Source: Shinella zoogloeoides
Lineage (GTDB): Bacteria > Pseudomonadota > Alphaproteobacteria > Rhizobiales > Rhizobiaceae
Assembly (NCBI RefSeq): GCF_020883495.1
Contig: NZ_CP086610.1
Span: forward strand, 1,841,501 to 1,905,500
Direction: 5' to 3'
Length of the DNA stretch: 64,000 bases
Shown piece after piece: positions 43,029-52,472 of this stretch. A program made the position numbers and the translations under genes. Each line of letters begins with the position of its first letter. Position 1 is the stretch's first letter. The notes under the pieces were generated by a model, which saw only the letters and a program-made list of their open reading frames with translations, was not told the origin of the DNA and made no database searches.

Positions 43029-45319
43029 GCGGCTTTCACCAGGGTCTTGACCGGACGCGCCTCGTCCGCCGCGCGGGCGGCGAAGGCCGGCAGCCGGCCG
43101 CGCAGGCGAAGCGAGTTCACCACCACGATGATCGAGGATGTGGACATGGCTATGGCGGCGATCAGCGGGGTCGCATGGCCGAGGATGGCGATGGGCACGG
43201 CGATGGCGTTGTAGCCGATGGCGAGCGCGAAATTCTGCCGGATGAGACGGCCGGCGCGGCGCGCGGTCTCATGGGCGAAGGGCACGGCCTCGAGGCTTTC
43301 ATGCAGGAAGACGAAGTCCGCCGCCTGCCGGCCGACATCGGCGGCCGTCGCGGGCGCAATGGACACATGGGCAGCGGCGAGCGCCGGAGCGTCGTTGATG
43401 CCGTCGCCGACCATCAGCACACGATGGCCGGCCGCAGCGCGCTCAGCGACCGCCTCCGTCTTCTCGCGCGGCGACAGGGCGGCGCGCCAGCGGCCGATGC
43501 CGAGCAGGCCGGCAATGCGCGAGACGGCCGGTGCGCGGTCGCCCGACAGGATCGCCATGTCGATGCCGTCCCGCCGGAAGGCGGCGATGGCCTCGGCCGC
43601 CCCGGCCCGCAGCGCATCCTCGAAGCGGAAGGTTTCCAGCACCTTGCCGTTGCAGGAAAGGACGACTTCCGAAAGGCCGTGCGCCTCCTCGCCCGATACC
43701 GCATTGCCGCTGGCGAAGGCGCGGTTGCCGAGGCGAAGCACGCCCTGCGCCGTCACGGCTTCCAGACCGCCGCCAGCAACCTCCGTCACCGCGTCGATGA
43801 CCGGCGCGGGGCCGGCATTGGCCCCGGCGAGCGCCATCGAGAGCGGATGGCGCGAATGGGCTGCGAGCGCGGCGGCAAGGGCGAGATAGGCGCGGTTCAG
43901 CGTCTCGCGGTCGACGAGGCGCGGCTTGCCGAGGGTGAGCGTGCCGGTCTTGTCGAAGACGGCGGTGTCGATCTCGGCAAGACGCTCCATGGCCGAGCCG
44001 TCCTTGACCATGACGCCGCCGGCAAAGAGCCGGCCGGCCGCGACCACCTGCACCACCGGCACGGCAAGGCCGAGCGCGCAGGGGCAGGTGATGATCAGCA
44101 CCGCGATGGCGACGAGCATGGCATGCTTCCAGTCGCCGTCGAAAAAGCCCCAGCCGAGGAAGGAGGCAAGCGCCAGCAGGTGCACGGCGGGCGAATAGAT
44201 CTGCGCGGCGCGGTCGGCGATGCGGCGATAACGCGCCCTGCCCCCTTCGGCCGCTTCCATGAGGCCGATGACCTCCGAGAGGAACGAGTTGCGCGCGGTG
44301 GCGGTGGCCTCGACGGTCAGCGAGCCGGTGAGGTTCATCGCCCCGGCTTCCAGCCGCGTGCCGGGCGCGGCGGCAAGCGGATCGCTCTCGCCGTTGACGA
44401 TGGAGCGGTCGACATCGCTGACACCGGAAAGGACGCGGCAATCGACCGGAATGCGCTCGCCGGCGGCAATCGACAGGTGCTCGCCGACGGCGATCTCCTC
44501 GACGGGGCGATAGTCCCGCGTGCCGTCCGGCCCGACGACCATGGCCCCGCGCGGCGAAAGGCGGGCAAGGCCGGTGATGGCCGAGCGGGCGCGGTCGCGC
44601 ATGACGTGGTCGAGCGTGCGGCCGATAAGCAGGAAGAACAGCAGGCTGACGGTCGCATCGAACCAGGCGTGCTCGGCGCTGTGCAGCGTCTCCCAGAGCG
44701 AGACGGCATAGGAAAGCGTGATGGCGAGCGCGATCGGCACGTCCATGTTAGTGCGGCCGTGGCGGACGGCGTTCCAGGCGGACTGGTAGAAGAAGCGGCC
44801 GGAATAGATCAGCGTCGGGCCGGCGATGAAGGCGGAAATCCAATGGAAGAGATCGCGCGTGGCGGCCTCCGCGCCCGACCAGACGGAGACGGAGAGCAGC
44901 ATGATGTTCGTGGCGGCAAAACCCGCGACGGCGACGGCGCGAATGAGCTGGTTGCGCAGTTCGTCGCCGCCCTCGGCGGCGAGCGAGAAGAGATGCGTGT
45001 CGTAGCCGGTGGCGCGGATGGCGGCGGCGAAGCCCTGCGGGTCCGTGCGCCGGCCCTCGACCTCTTCCTTCCAGACGACCGAGACGCGGCGGGTGGAGAG
45101 ATTGACGCGCGAGCGAACGACCTCCGGCAAGGCGTTCAGCGCGCCCTCGACGGTGGTAATGCAGGTTCCGCAATGCACGCCCGGCACACTCAGATCGCTC
45201 TGGCGCATCCCCTCGCCCACCGGACGGCTGGCGAGCATCAGCTCTTCCGAGGACGGCAGCGCGTGGCTTGCACGCTCCGCTTCCATCGCGCCTTCGGTGC
45301 CGGGTGCGCAGCAGCTCAT
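43025..45319 (-). CDS. fixI: Copper-transporting P1B-type ATPase FixI/CcoI
   Basis: 764 aa. The N-terminal heavy-metal domain has VPGVHCGTCITTVEGALN. The membrane metal site is IITCPCALGLAVP (CPC) near residue 412, the phosphorylation site FDKTGTLTLGKP near 453, and the hinge MVGDGINDAPALAAA near 650. It exports or delivers copper for the CuB centre of cbb3 oxidase. Start 45319 (MSCCAPGTEG) overlaps the 3' end of fixH. It is the third gene of fixGHIS; the upstream FNR box serves the whole operon. Confidence 0.95.
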   Translation of the reverse strand: MSCCAPGTEGAMEAERASHALPSSEELMLASRPVGEGMRQSDLSVPGVHCGTCITTVEGALNALPEVVRSRVNLSTRRVSVVWKEEVEGRRTDPQGFAAAIRATGYDTHLFSLAAEGGDELRNQLIRAVAVAGFAATNIMLLSVSVWSGAEAATRDLFHWISAFIAGPTLIYSGRFFYQSAWNAVRHGRTNMDVPIALAITLSYAVSLWETLHSAEHAWFDATVSLLFFLLIGRTLDHVMRDRARSAITGLARLSPRGAMVVGPDGTRDYRPVEEIAVGEHLSIAAGERIPVDCRVLSGVSDVDRSIVNGESDPLAAAPGTRLEAGAMNLTGSLTVEATATARNSFLSEVIGLMEAAEGGRARYRRIADRAAQIYSPAVHLLALASFLGWGFFDGDWKHAMLVAIAVLIITCPCALGLAVPVVQVVAAGRLFAGGVMVKDGSAMERLAEIDTAVFDKTGTLTLGKPRLVDRETLNRAYLALAAALAAHSRHPLSMALAGANAGPAPVIDAVTEVAGGGLEAVTAQGVLRLGNRAFASGNAVSGEEAHGLSEVVLSCNGKVLETFRFEDALRAGAAEAIAAFRRDGIDMAILSGDRAPAVSRIAGLLGIGRWRAALSPREKTEAVAERAAAGHRVLMVGDGINDAPALAAAHVSIAPATAADVGRQAADFVFLHESLEAVPFAHETARRAGRLIRQNFALAIGYNAIAVPIAILGHATPLIAAIAMSTSSIIVVVNSLRLRGRLPAFAARAADEARPVKTLVKAA

Positions 45320-45813
45320 TTCGCGCCTCCCGCGACGACCATCCGCAGCGTCTGGTGGAATACCTTCCGGCCGTCCTGCTTCGTGCTGATATCGATGACC
45401 CACTGGCCGGGAAGGATATCGCGCTCGGCCGTGAACAGGCCCTGCCCGGCCGGCTGGAGCGCGAGGGTGAAGTCCTCCCGCTCGTCCACCGGGCGCTTGA
45501 AGACGGCGGAAACGTCGTTTGCGACGATCGGCGCGCCCTTGGCGTCGACCACGCGATAGGCGACGCGGCCGCCCTCGATGGCGAGGCTGCCCTCGATGCC
45601 GCTGGCGGCGAGCGCCTTGGCCTCGGCGACCTTGCCGTTGAACTCCTGGCTGGCGACATAGGTGTTCTGCACCACGAGGCCGCTCCAGCTATGCGAGGCG
45701 TTCCAGGCCATGATGAGGTTGACCGTGATGATCGTTCCGAAGAACAGCACCATGACGCCCAGCATGTGCCAGCCGGTGAAGACGAAGCCCTGTTCCCTGC
45801 GTTCTGCGGCCAT
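45316..45813 (-). CDS. fixH: FixH family cbb3 oxidase assembly protein
   Basis: 165 aa membrane protein. One N-terminal transmembrane helix (MLGVMVLFFGTIITVNLIMA) is followed by AWNASHSWSGLVVQNTYVAS, typical of FixH, and a periplasmic beta-rich domain ending with QWVIDISTKQDGRKVFHQTL. It is required for cbb3 oxidase assembly, possibly with FixI in copper delivery. The ATG at 45813 overlaps the fixG stop (TGATG); an in-frame GTG precedes it at 45816. Confidence 0.93.
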   Translation of the reverse strand: MAAERREQGFVFTGWHMLGVMVLFFGTIITVNLIMAWNASHSWSGLVVQNTYVASQEFNGKVAEAKALAASGIEGSLAIEGGRVAYRVVDAKGAPIVANDVSAVFKRPVDEREDFTLALQPAGQGLFTAERDILPGQWVIDISTKQDGRKVFHQTLRMVVAGGAK

Positions 45814-47384
45814 CACTTTGCTCCCGGCGTGTTGAAGTTGGCGGAATAGACGTCGCGCTCGTGGCCCTGCCGGTCCTCGGCGATAATCTGGAAGCCTTCG
45901 GCGGCTTCCGCAAGCCTGTCCTTCGGCAAGGTGACGAAAACACGCAGCGCCGTCACCTTGTCCGGGTCGACCGGCACGTCGACGATCCGGCCGTCCGCGC
46001 TGTCGTGACCGGCGACCTTCATCGTCGCGCCCGGCATGCCCTCGATGGAAACGGTGATGACGCGCGGCTCGGGAATCATGTTGAGCAGCTTTACGGCATA
46101 GCCGTTGCGGATCGAGCCGTCCGATTCGACGACGAATTGCGGGTTGCGGTCATGGATGACGTTGAGGTCCAGCCGGTCGCGCGAAAGCAGCGCGAAAAGG
46201 AGCGCCAGCCCCGCCAGCGACCAGACGCCGAAATAGAGCAGCGTGCGCGGGCGGAAGACGATACGCCAGTTGAAATGCCTGATCCTGTCGTCGAAGCGGC
46301 CATCGGCATCGCGCACCTGCTTCGGGTCGATCGGCGCGCTGCCGCCGGCGGTCGCCAGCGCCATGTTGGCCGAATAGTCCGAAAGGGTCGCATAGGCGAT
46401 CAGGCCGCGCTCCTTGCCGAGCTTGTCCATCACGTTGTCGCAGGCGTCGATGCAGAGCGCGCAGGTGATGCATTCCATCTGCTGGCCGTCGCGAATGTCG
46501 ATGCCCATGGGACAGACGACGACGCAGGCGTTGCAATCCACGCAGTCGCCGACGCTCTCGCCCGCGGCGGCCGCCTTCTTGGCATGGCGGGTGCGCGGCT
46601 CGCCGCGCCAGTCGTTATAGGTGACGACCAGCGAGCTTTCGTCGAGCATCGCCGCCTGGATGCGCGGCCAGGGGCACATATAGGTGCAGACCTGCTCGCG
46701 CATCAGGCCGCCGAAGACATAGGTCGTGGCCGTGAGGATGGCGACGGTGATGTAGGCGACGGGCGGCGCCTGCAAGGTCGCGAAATTGACGAGCAGCGTC
46801 GGTGCGTCGGCGAAATAGAAGATCCACGCGCCGCCGGTCGCAACGGCGATCACCAGCCAGATCGCGTGCTTGCTGAGGCGCTTCCAGATCTTGTCCAGCG
46901 TCCAGGGGCCGGTATCGAGCTTGATGCGCGCATTGCGGTCGCCCTCGATGGCGCGCTCCACGACGAGGAAGAGATCGACCCAGACGGTCTGCGGACAGGC
47001 ATAGCCGCACCAGGCGCGGCCGACGGCCGAAGTGACGAGGAAAAGCCCGAAGCCCGCCATGACGAGCAGGCCCGCCACGAAGAAGAACTCCTGCGGCCAT
47101 ATCTCGATGAAGAAGAAATAGAAGCGGCGGCCGGCAAGATCGACCAGCACCGCCTGGTCGGGCGCATGCGGGCCGCGATCCCAGCGAATCCAGGGCGTGA
47201 GATAGTAGATGCCGAGCGTGAACAGCATCACCAGCCACTTGAACTGCCGGAACCGGCCCTCCGCGCGCTTCGGGAAGATTTTCTTGCGCTTTTCGTAAAG
47301 CGGTTTGCGCACCTTGGCGGAGTTGACGGGTTCCGCCTCGTGGCGCTCGACGGAATTGTAGATGGTGGTGGAATTCTGCTGCAT
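45813..47384 (-). CDS. fixG: FixG/CcoG membrane iron-sulfur protein
   Basis: 523 aa. It has five or so transmembrane helices and two ferredoxin-like cysteine clusters, CVDCNACVVVCPMGIDIRDG and CITCALCIDACDNVMDKLG, for two 4Fe-4S centres, plus membrane cysteine motifs WCGYACPQTVW and CTYMCPWPRIQ. The C-terminal 120 residues form a periplasmic Ig-like domain. CcoG proteins are implicated in copper reduction during cbb3 assembly. It is the first gene of fixGHIS, with an FNR box 59-72 bp upstream. Confidence 0.95.
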   Translation of the reverse strand: MQQNSTTIYNSVERHEAEPVNSAKVRKPLYEKRKKIFPKRAEGRFRQFKWLVMLFTLGIYYLTPWIRWDRGPHAPDQAVLVDLAGRRFYFFFIEIWPQEFFFVAGLLVMAGFGLFLVTSAVGRAWCGYACPQTVWVDLFLVVERAIEGDRNARIKLDTGPWTLDKIWKRLSKHAIWLVIAVATGGAWIFYFADAPTLLVNFATLQAPPVAYITVAILTATTYVFGGLMREQVCTYMCPWPRIQAAMLDESSLVVTYNDWRGEPRTRHAKKAAAAGESVGDCVDCNACVVVCPMGIDIRDGQQMECITCALCIDACDNVMDKLGKERGLIAYATLSDYSANMALATAGGSAPIDPKQVRDADGRFDDRIRHFNWRIVFRPRTLLYFGVWSLAGLALLFALLSRDRLDLNVIHDRNPQFVVESDGSIRNGYAVKLLNMIPEPRVITVSIEGMPGATMKVAGHDSADGRIVDVPVDPDKVTALRVFVTLPKDRLAEAAEGFQIIAEDRQGHERDVYSANFNTPGAK

Positions 47385-47442
47385 GGGATCGGCCGCACCT
47401 GTCGTTGTGCCGGCACAATGACGCCAAGCGAGGCCGCTATCG

Positions 47443-47456
47443 TTGATCTACGTCAA
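47443..47456. promoter_or_regulatory. FNR/FixK box upstream of fixG
   Basis: TTGAT CTAC GTCAA matches the TTGAT-N4-ATCAA anaerobox with one mismatch. It lies 59-72 bp before the fixG start, a position compatible with activation from -41.5. The divergent SRPBCC gene starts 116 bp on the other side. Confidence 0.75.
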
Positions 47457-47571
47457 GTTTTCGGCGGAGCGAGGCGTGGCGGGTTGCCGCACGGATTCGC
47501 CTGCCGCGCATGTTCTCTTTTTGTTCGACATATGCCACGCGCTCTTCTATTGTCGGGGAAAGGAGACAGCC

Positions 47572-47988
47572 ATGGCCCCCCTTCCCGCCCGCATCATCCA
47601 CCGCTCGGTGCGGTGCGACTGGCGCATGCTCTACGATTTCGCCGCGCAGCCGCAGAACATGCCGCGCTGGGCCTCGGGCCTCGCATCCGGGCTGACGCGC
47701 GACGGCGAGGACTGGATCGCCGATGGCGGGCCGGTCGGCAAGGTCCGCGTGCGCTTTGCACCGGCGAACGATTTCGGTGTCATCGACCATCGGGTGACGC
47801 TGCCCGACGGCCGGCATGTGGACAACGCGCTGCGCGTCGTGCCCAACGGCGACGGCGCGGAGGTGATGTTCACGCTGCTGCGGCAACCGGATATGGACGA
47901 TGCGGCCTTCGAATCGGACGCCGCGCATGTGGCGCGCGACCTCGATGCGCTGGCAGGATTGATGGAAGAAAGGGAGACACGGGAATGA
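47572..47988 (+). CDS. SRPBCC family protein
   Basis: 138 aa START/Bet v1-like protein: IIHRSVRCDWRMLYDFAAQP, then PRWASGLASGLTRDGEDW and VIDHRVTLPDGRHVDNALRV. Such proteins bind hydrophobic ligands in a cavity; its ligand is unknown. AGGAGA lies six bases before the ATG. Its stop overlaps the start of the VOC gene by four bases (ATGA). It is divergent from fixG, so the FNR box in the shared gap might influence it, which is inference. Confidence 0.78.
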   Translation: MAPLPARIIHRSVRCDWRMLYDFAAQPQNMPRWASGLASGLTRDGEDWIADGGPVGKVRVRFAPANDFGVIDHRVTLPDGRHVDNALRVVPNGDGAEVMFTLLRQPDMDDAAFESDAAHVARDLDALAGLMEERETRE

Positions 47989-48341
47989 GCGGCAAGGGCG
48001 CGGATCGCAAGATCGACTATATCGAATTCAACGTCGCGGATATCGCGAAGAGCAAGGCCTTCTACGGCGGCGCCTTCGGCTGGACCTTCACCGACTACGG
48101 CCCGGAATATTGCGAATTCCAGGACGGACGCCTCACCGGCGGTTTCACGACGCTCGCGCCGGTCAACGCCGCCGGCGGGCCGCTCGTCATCCTCTTTGCC
48201 GACGATCTGGAAGACACCCTCGCCCGCGTGGAAACGGCCGGCGGCAGGATCGTCAAGCCGATCTTCGCCTTTCCCGGCGGCCGGCGCTTCCAGTTCGCCG
48301 ACCCGGATGGCTACGAGCTTGCGGTCTGGAGCGACAAATAA
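47985..48341 (+). CDS. VOC (glyoxalase-like) family protein
   Basis: 118 aa vicinal-oxygen-chelate fold protein: KIDYIEFNVADIAKSKAFYG, AFGWTFTDYGPEYCEF, ETAGGRIVKPIFAFPGGRRF and FADPDGYELAVWSD with the terminal metal-site Glu. The family includes glyoxalases, dioxygenases and antibiotic resistance proteins; the reaction is not known here. It is translationally coupled to the SRPBCC gene and followed immediately by a bidirectional terminator. Confidence 0.82.
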   Translation: MSGKGADRKIDYIEFNVADIAKSKAFYGGAFGWTFTDYGPEYCEFQDGRLTGGFTTLAPVNAAGGPLVILFADDLEDTLARVETAGGRIVKPIFAFPGGRRFQFADPDGYELAVWSDK

Positions 48342-48368
48342 AAAGGGCCGCGCAAGGCGCGGCCCTTT
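48342..48368. terminator. Bidirectional terminator between the VOC gene and fixP
   Basis: AAAGGGCCGCGC (48342-48353) pairs perfectly with GCGCGGCCCTTT (48357-48368) around AAG. The A/T ends allow it to act on both the VOC transcript and the converging fixNOQP transcript. Confidence 0.85.
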
Positions 48369-48386
48369 CCATTCGAGCATTGGCCG

Positions 48387-49250
48387 TTATTCCCCGCCGC
48401 CCAGCGAATGGACGAAGACGGCAAGCTGCTTGACCGTGGGTTCGCCGAGACGGGGCAGCCATGCGGGCATGACGCCGTGCTTGGGGGCGCGGACCTGAGC
48501 GGCGATGGCCGCCTCGCCCTCGCCCTTCAGCCAGATGGCGTCGGCAAGGTTGGGAGCGCCCATATCGCGCATGCCCTTGGCGTCCTCGCCATGGCACGAC
48601 GCGCAGTTGTCGGCGAAGATCTGCTTGCCGGGTTCGACCAGCGCGGCGTCGGACGGCGTGCCGGTCAGGCTGACGACATAGGCTGCGACCTGCTTGATCT
48701 CCTCCGGCTGGAGCATGTCGGCGAAGGCCGGCATTTCCGAAACGCGGGTCTCGTCGTCGCCCGCATGGCGGATGCCGTGGGCGATCGTCTGGAAGATATC
48801 GTCCACCGTGCCGCCCCAGACCCAGTCGTCGTCGTTGAGGTTCGGGAAGCCCGGCGCGCCGGCCGCGCCCGATCCATGGCACTGTGCGCAGTTGACCTTG
48901 AAGGCCGAGGCGCCGCCGGCAATCGCAAACTGCGAAAGCTGCGGATCGGCAAGAATCTCCTGCAGCGACGCCGTGGCGATCCTGTCGACGAAGCCGGCCT
49001 GCGCCGCCTTGGCGTCGGCAAGCTCGACCGCGACATTCTGCCGGCTCGACCAGCCGAGCATGCCCTTGGTCGCATCGGTGATCATCGGCAAGGCCGGAAA
49101 AGCGACGATATAGCCGATGGCCCAGAGGATCGTGGCGTAGAACGTCCAGACCCACCAGCGCGGCATCGGGTTGTTCAGTTCGCGGATGCCGTCCCATTCG
49201 TGGCCGGTGGTTTCGACGCCCGAGATTTCGTCAATATGCTTCTCGGCCAT
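48387..49250 (-). CDS. fixP: Cbb3-type cytochrome c oxidase diheme subunit FixP/CcoP
   Basis: 287 aa. An N-terminal membrane helix (WWVWTFYATILWAIGYIVAF) follows HEWDGIRELNNPMPRW, and two cytochrome c domains follow with heme sites CAQCHGSGAAG near residue 120 and CASCHGEDAKG near 216, plus axial methionines in SEMPAF and VMPAWL. It passes electrons from periplasmic cytochrome c or bc1 to FixO. Last gene of fixNOQP. Confidence 0.96.
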   Translation of the reverse strand: MAEKHIDEISGVETTGHEWDGIRELNNPMPRWWVWTFYATILWAIGYIVAFPALPMITDATKGMLGWSSRQNVAVELADAKAAQAGFVDRIATASLQEILADPQLSQFAIAGGASAFKVNCAQCHGSGAAGAPGFPNLNDDDWVWGGTVDDIFQTIAHGIRHAGDDETRVSEMPAFADMLQPEEIKQVAAYVVSLTGTPSDAALVEPGKQIFADNCASCHGEDAKGMRDMGAPNLADAIWLKGEGEAAIAAQVRAPKHGVMPAWLPRLGEPTVKQLAVFVHSLGGGE

Positions 49251-49252
49251 GA

Positions 49253-49405
49253 TCAGTCCTCCTTGAGAGGGATTTCGGCGGCCCGTTCGGCGGCCTTGCG
49301 GGCGCCGGGGCGGAGGGTGAAGAGAACGACGGCCAGGAAGAACAGCGTCATGGCGAGCAGACCCCAGCTATCGGCGAAGTGACGCATGGCGGTATAGGTT
49401 TCCAT
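49253..49405 (-). CDS. fixQ: Cbb3-type oxidase small subunit FixQ/CcoQ
   Basis: 50 aa single-helix protein: METYTAMRHFADSWGLLAMT then LFFLAVVLFTLRPG and a charged tail. It matches CcoQ in size, in the FADSWG motif and in position between fixO and fixP. It stabilises the oxidase complex. The ATG at 49405 has GGAGGGACC upstream; fixP starts 2 bp after its stop. Confidence 0.93.
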   Translation of the reverse strand: METYTAMRHFADSWGLLAMTLFFLAVVLFTLRPGARKAAERAAEIPLKED

Positions 49406-49415
49406 GGGTCCCTCC

Positions 49416-50147
49416 TCAGCGGTAGCCGGCGGCATCGTCATAGGTGGAGAAGTCCACCAGCGTGCCGAGCATCTGCAGATAGGCCACGAGCGCATCCATT
49501 TCGGTGAGCTTCGTCGGATCGCCGTCGAAATCGCCGAGCTTGGCCTTCGGATAGCGGGCCAGGACGCCGGCCGTGTCGGCGTTCGGGTCGGCCTGCGCCC
49601 GAAGATCGGCCTCGGCATTGGCGATCATCTCGTCGGTGTAGGGCACGCCAACGCCGCGATTGGCCGTCAGGTGCATGGCGATGTTGGTCGCCTCCAGCTT
49701 CGTCTCCTTGAGGAAGGCGTAGCTCGGCATCACCGATTCCGGCACCATCGAGCGCGGCTCGATCAGGTGCTGGACGTGCCATTCGTTCGAGTAGCGGTCG
49801 CCGACGCGGGCAAGGTCCGGCCCCGTGCGCTTGGAACCCCACTGGAACGGATGGTCGTACATCGATTCCGCCGCCAGCGAATAATGCCCGTAGCGCTCCA
49901 CCTCGTCGCGGAACGGCCGGATCATCTGACTGTGACAGACGTAGCAGCCCTCGCGGACATAGATGTCGCGGCCGGCCAGTTCCAGCGGCGAGTAGGGCCG
50001 CATGCCCTCCACCTTCTCGATGGTGTTCTCGAGGTAGAAGAGTGGGGCGATCTCGACGATGCCGCCGATGGCCACGACGAGCAGCGAGCCGACGAGAAGC
50101 AGCGTCGCATTGCGTTCGAGGAGGACGTGTTTATCAAGAATGGACAT
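49416..50147 (-). CDS. fixO: Cbb3-type cytochrome c oxidase monoheme subunit FixO/CcoO
   Basis: 243 aa. It has one N-terminal membrane helix ([20 protein letters not shown]) and a cytochrome c domain with [20 protein letters not shown] (CxxCH) near residue 68, and a downstream axial methionine in SVMPSYAFL. The sequence agrees with CcoO over its length, including [20 protein letters not shown]. It follows fixN by 11 bp and precedes fixQ by 10 bp. Confidence 0.96.
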   Translation of the reverse strand: MSILDKHVLLERNATLLLVGSLLVVAIGGIVEIAPLFYLENTIEKVEGMRPYSPLELAGRDIYVREGCYVCHSQMIRPFRDEVERYGHYSLAAESMYDHPFQWGSKRTGPDLARVGDRYSNEWHVQHLIEPRSMVPESVMPSYAFLKETKLEATNIAMHLTANRGVGVPYTDEMIANAEADLRAQADPNADTAGVLARYPKAKLGDFDGDPTKLTEMDALVAYLQMLGTLVDFSTYDDAAGYR

Positions 50148-50158
50148 GGATCCACCTC

Positions 50159-51778
50159 CTATTCGGCAGGCTGCAGGGTGGGCGCGGCGCCCGGGATCGG
50201 GGCCTCGTCACGCTGGTAGCCGAGGATTGTCATGGTCACGTTGTAGGCCATGATGAGCGCCCCCAAGAGGAACAGCCCACCGCCGACGGCGCGCAACGTG
50301 TAATAGGGGAACATGGCGGCGACCGTTTCGGCGAACGAGTAGACCAGGAAGCCCTGCTCGTCGTATTCGCGCCACATCAGGCCCTGCTGGATGCCGGCCA
50401 CCCACATGACGGCCGCGTAGACGACGATGCCGAGGGTTGCGAGCCAGAAGTGCCAGTTGACCATGCGGATCGAGTAGAGCCGCTCGCGCTTCCACAGCTT
50501 CGGAACGAGGAAGTAGACCGCGCCGAAGGTGATGAGGCCGTTCCAGCCGAGAGCGCCAGAATGCACGTGACCGATGGTCCAGTCCGTATAGTGGCTGAGC
50601 GCATTGACCGAGCGGATCGACATCATCGGGCCTTCGAAGGTCGCCATGCCGTAGAAGGCGACGGACATGACCAGCATGCGCACGATCGGGTCGGTGCGGA
50701 CCTTGTCCCATGCCCCCGAAAGCGTCATCAGGCCGTTGATCATGCCGCCCCACGAGGGCATCCAGAGCATGACCGAGAAGACCATGCCGAGCGTCTGCGC
50801 CCAGTCGGGCAGAGCCGTGAAGTGCAGGTGGTGCGGGCCGGCCCAGATATACATGAAGATCAGGGCCCAGAAGTGGATGATCGACAGGCGGTAGGAATAG
50901 ACCGGACGGTTCACCTGCTTCGGGATGAAGTAGTACATCATGCCGAGGAAGCCGGCCGTCAGGAAGAAGCCCACGGCGTTATGGCCATACCACCACTGGG
51001 TCAGCGCATCCTGCACGCCCGAGAAGGCCGAATAGCTCTTCACGCCGAGGAACGAGACCGGGATCGCCAGGTTGTTGACGATGTGCAGCATGGCGATCGT
51101 CACGATGAAGGCCAGGAAGAACCAGTTCGCCACGTAGATGTGCGGTTCCTTGCGGGTCATGATCGTGCCGAGGAAGGCGACGAGATAGGCGACCCAGACG
51201 ACCGTCAGCCAGAGGTCGACATACCATTCCGGCTCGGCATATTCCCTGCCCTGCGTGATGCCGAGCAGATAGCCGGTGGCGGCCATGACGATGAAGAGCT
51301 GATAGCCCCAGAACACGAACCAGCCGAGATTGCCGCCGAAGAGGCGCGCCCGGGACGTGCGCTGCACGATGTAGAAGGACGTCGCGATCAGGGCGTTGCC
51401 GCCGAAGGCGAAGATCACCGCCGAAGTGTGCAGCGGGCGCATGCGGCCGAAGTTGAACCACGGCTCGATGTTGAGATCGGGGAAGGCAAGCTGAAGCGCC
51501 ACGACGACGCCCACCAGGAAGCCCGTGACACCCCAGAACACCGTCGCGACGACGCCGTACTTGACGACCTCGTCGAAGTAGCCGTCGTCCTCTACGGCCG
51601 GCGCGCGGCCGGCGGGCGCGAAGGAGACGCGCCGGACCATGAAGAGCGTGCTGGCGAGCAGCACGAAGAAGAGGACCCACATATGGGCCTCGAAGAGCCT
51701 GTCCTGGGCAAAGGCCGCGCCGAGAAGGGCGAGGAACGCCCCCACGGCCAGGACGATCGTTTCCGTTACATATTTCAT
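50159..51778 (-). CDS. fixN: Cbb3-type cytochrome c oxidase catalytic subunit FixN/CcoN
   Basis: 539 aa heme-copper oxidase subunit I of type C with about 12 transmembrane helices. Histidines for heme b and the heme b3-CuB centre are in [61 protein letters not shown] and [20 protein letters not shown]. It reduces oxygen at very low concentration and pumps protons. Start 51778 (MKYVTETIV) is preferred to 51787. An FNR box lies 113-126 bp upstream. Only one fixNOQP copy is in the window. Confidence 0.96.
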   Translation of the reverse strand: MKYVTETIVLAVGAFLALLGAAFAQDRLFEAHMWVLFFVLLASTLFMVRRVSFAPAGRAPAVEDDGYFDEVVKYGVVATVFWGVTGFLVGVVVALQLAFPDLNIEPWFNFGRMRPLHTSAVIFAFGGNALIATSFYIVQRTSRARLFGGNLGWFVFWGYQLFIVMAATGYLLGITQGREYAEPEWYVDLWLTVVWVAYLVAFLGTIMTRKEPHIYVANWFFLAFIVTIAMLHIVNNLAIPVSFLGVKSYSAFSGVQDALTQWWYGHNAVGFFLTAGFLGMMYYFIPKQVNRPVYSYRLSIIHFWALIFMYIWAGPHHLHFTALPDWAQTLGMVFSVMLWMPSWGGMINGLMTLSGAWDKVRTDPIVRMLVMSVAFYGMATFEGPMMSIRSVNALSHYTDWTIGHVHSGALGWNGLITFGAVYFLVPKLWKRERLYSIRMVNWHFWLATLGIVVYAAVMWVAGIQQGLMWREYDEQGFLVYSFAETVAAMFPYYTLRAVGGGLFLLGALIMAYNVTMTILGYQRDEAPIPGAAPTLQPAE

Positions 51779-51890
51779 CGTTGGCATCCCCCAACTCGTC
51801 GATTTCTCGCGACGGCCGGTCCCGCACGGAATCGGCCATTACGCTCGACTGAGCCTTCGCAGATGCGGCGCAAACCCTCCTTGACATGGA

Positions 51891-51904
51891 TCAAGGCACG
51901 AAGC
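51891..51904. promoter_or_regulatory. FNR/FixK box between fixN and the hemerythrin gene
   Basis: TTGAC ATGG ATCAA matches the anaerobox with one mismatch. It is 113-126 bp from the fixN start and 83 bp from the hemerythrin start, so it could serve either or both divergent genes. Confidence 0.78.
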
Positions 51905-51986
51905 GGAAGCCGGCGGCATCAAGAGACAGGTTGACGCAGCCGCGCGTCGCGACGCCGCGGCCCCTTCCCCAACGAGGAAGCACGAT

Positions 51987-52469
51987 ATGACGGACTATAC
52001 AGGCATCGCCCGGCTGCTTTCGGATCGCCCGACGGACGCCGTTTCACTCGACTGGCTGAAAAAGGCCCACGACGCCCAGCTCACGCTCTGCACGGCGCTG
52101 GAGGAGATCGCCGACAGCCTGCCGACCAACATCAACCGGCAGAAGTGCATCTATGCCGCCAAGTCCCTGATCCCCCTCATCAACGGCATTCACCGCTATG
52201 AGGAGGAGGCCCTGTTTCCCATGCTGGAGACGAAGGGGCCGGACAACCGGGAACTGACCGAATCCATCGCCCGGCTGAAATTCGAGCATGTCGAGGACGA
52301 GTGCTTCGCCGAGGAACTGACCGACACGCTGAACCGCCTCGGCAGCGGCGACGGCACCGTGAACGCGGAAGCCGCGGGCTACATGCTCCGCGGCTTCTTC
52401 GAATCGATCCGGCGTCACATCGCTTTCGAGCAGCAGTTCATGCTGCGCGGCGCGAACCCGGCCTCCTGA
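51987..52469 (+). CDS. Hemerythrin HHE domain protein
   Basis: 160 aa four-helix protein. Candidate diiron ligands are LKKAHDAQLTLC, GIHRYEEEALFPML (HxxxE type), LKFEHVEDECFAEEL and SIRRHIAFEQQFML. Such proteins bind oxygen or nitric oxide or sense redox state. Its promoter region shares the FNR box with fixNOQP, so it probably acts in microaerobic respiration or NO protection; this is inference. Ribosome site GAGGAAG. It converges with the PAS protein gene three bases after its stop. Confidence 0.85.
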   Translation: MTDYTGIARLLSDRPTDAVSLDWLKKAHDAQLTLCTALEEIADSLPTNINRQKCIYAAKSLIPLINGIHRYEEEALFPMLETKGPDNRELTESIARLKFEHVEDECFAEELTDTLNRLGSGDGTVNAEAAGYMLRGFFESIRRHIAFEQQFMLRGANPAS

Positions 52470-52472
52470 GTT

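Noticed and set aside
43175..45559. Nearly 800-codon plus-strand frame opposite fixI
   Set aside because: Antisense to a canonical FixI with all P-type ATPase motifs; no motif in the antisense reading.
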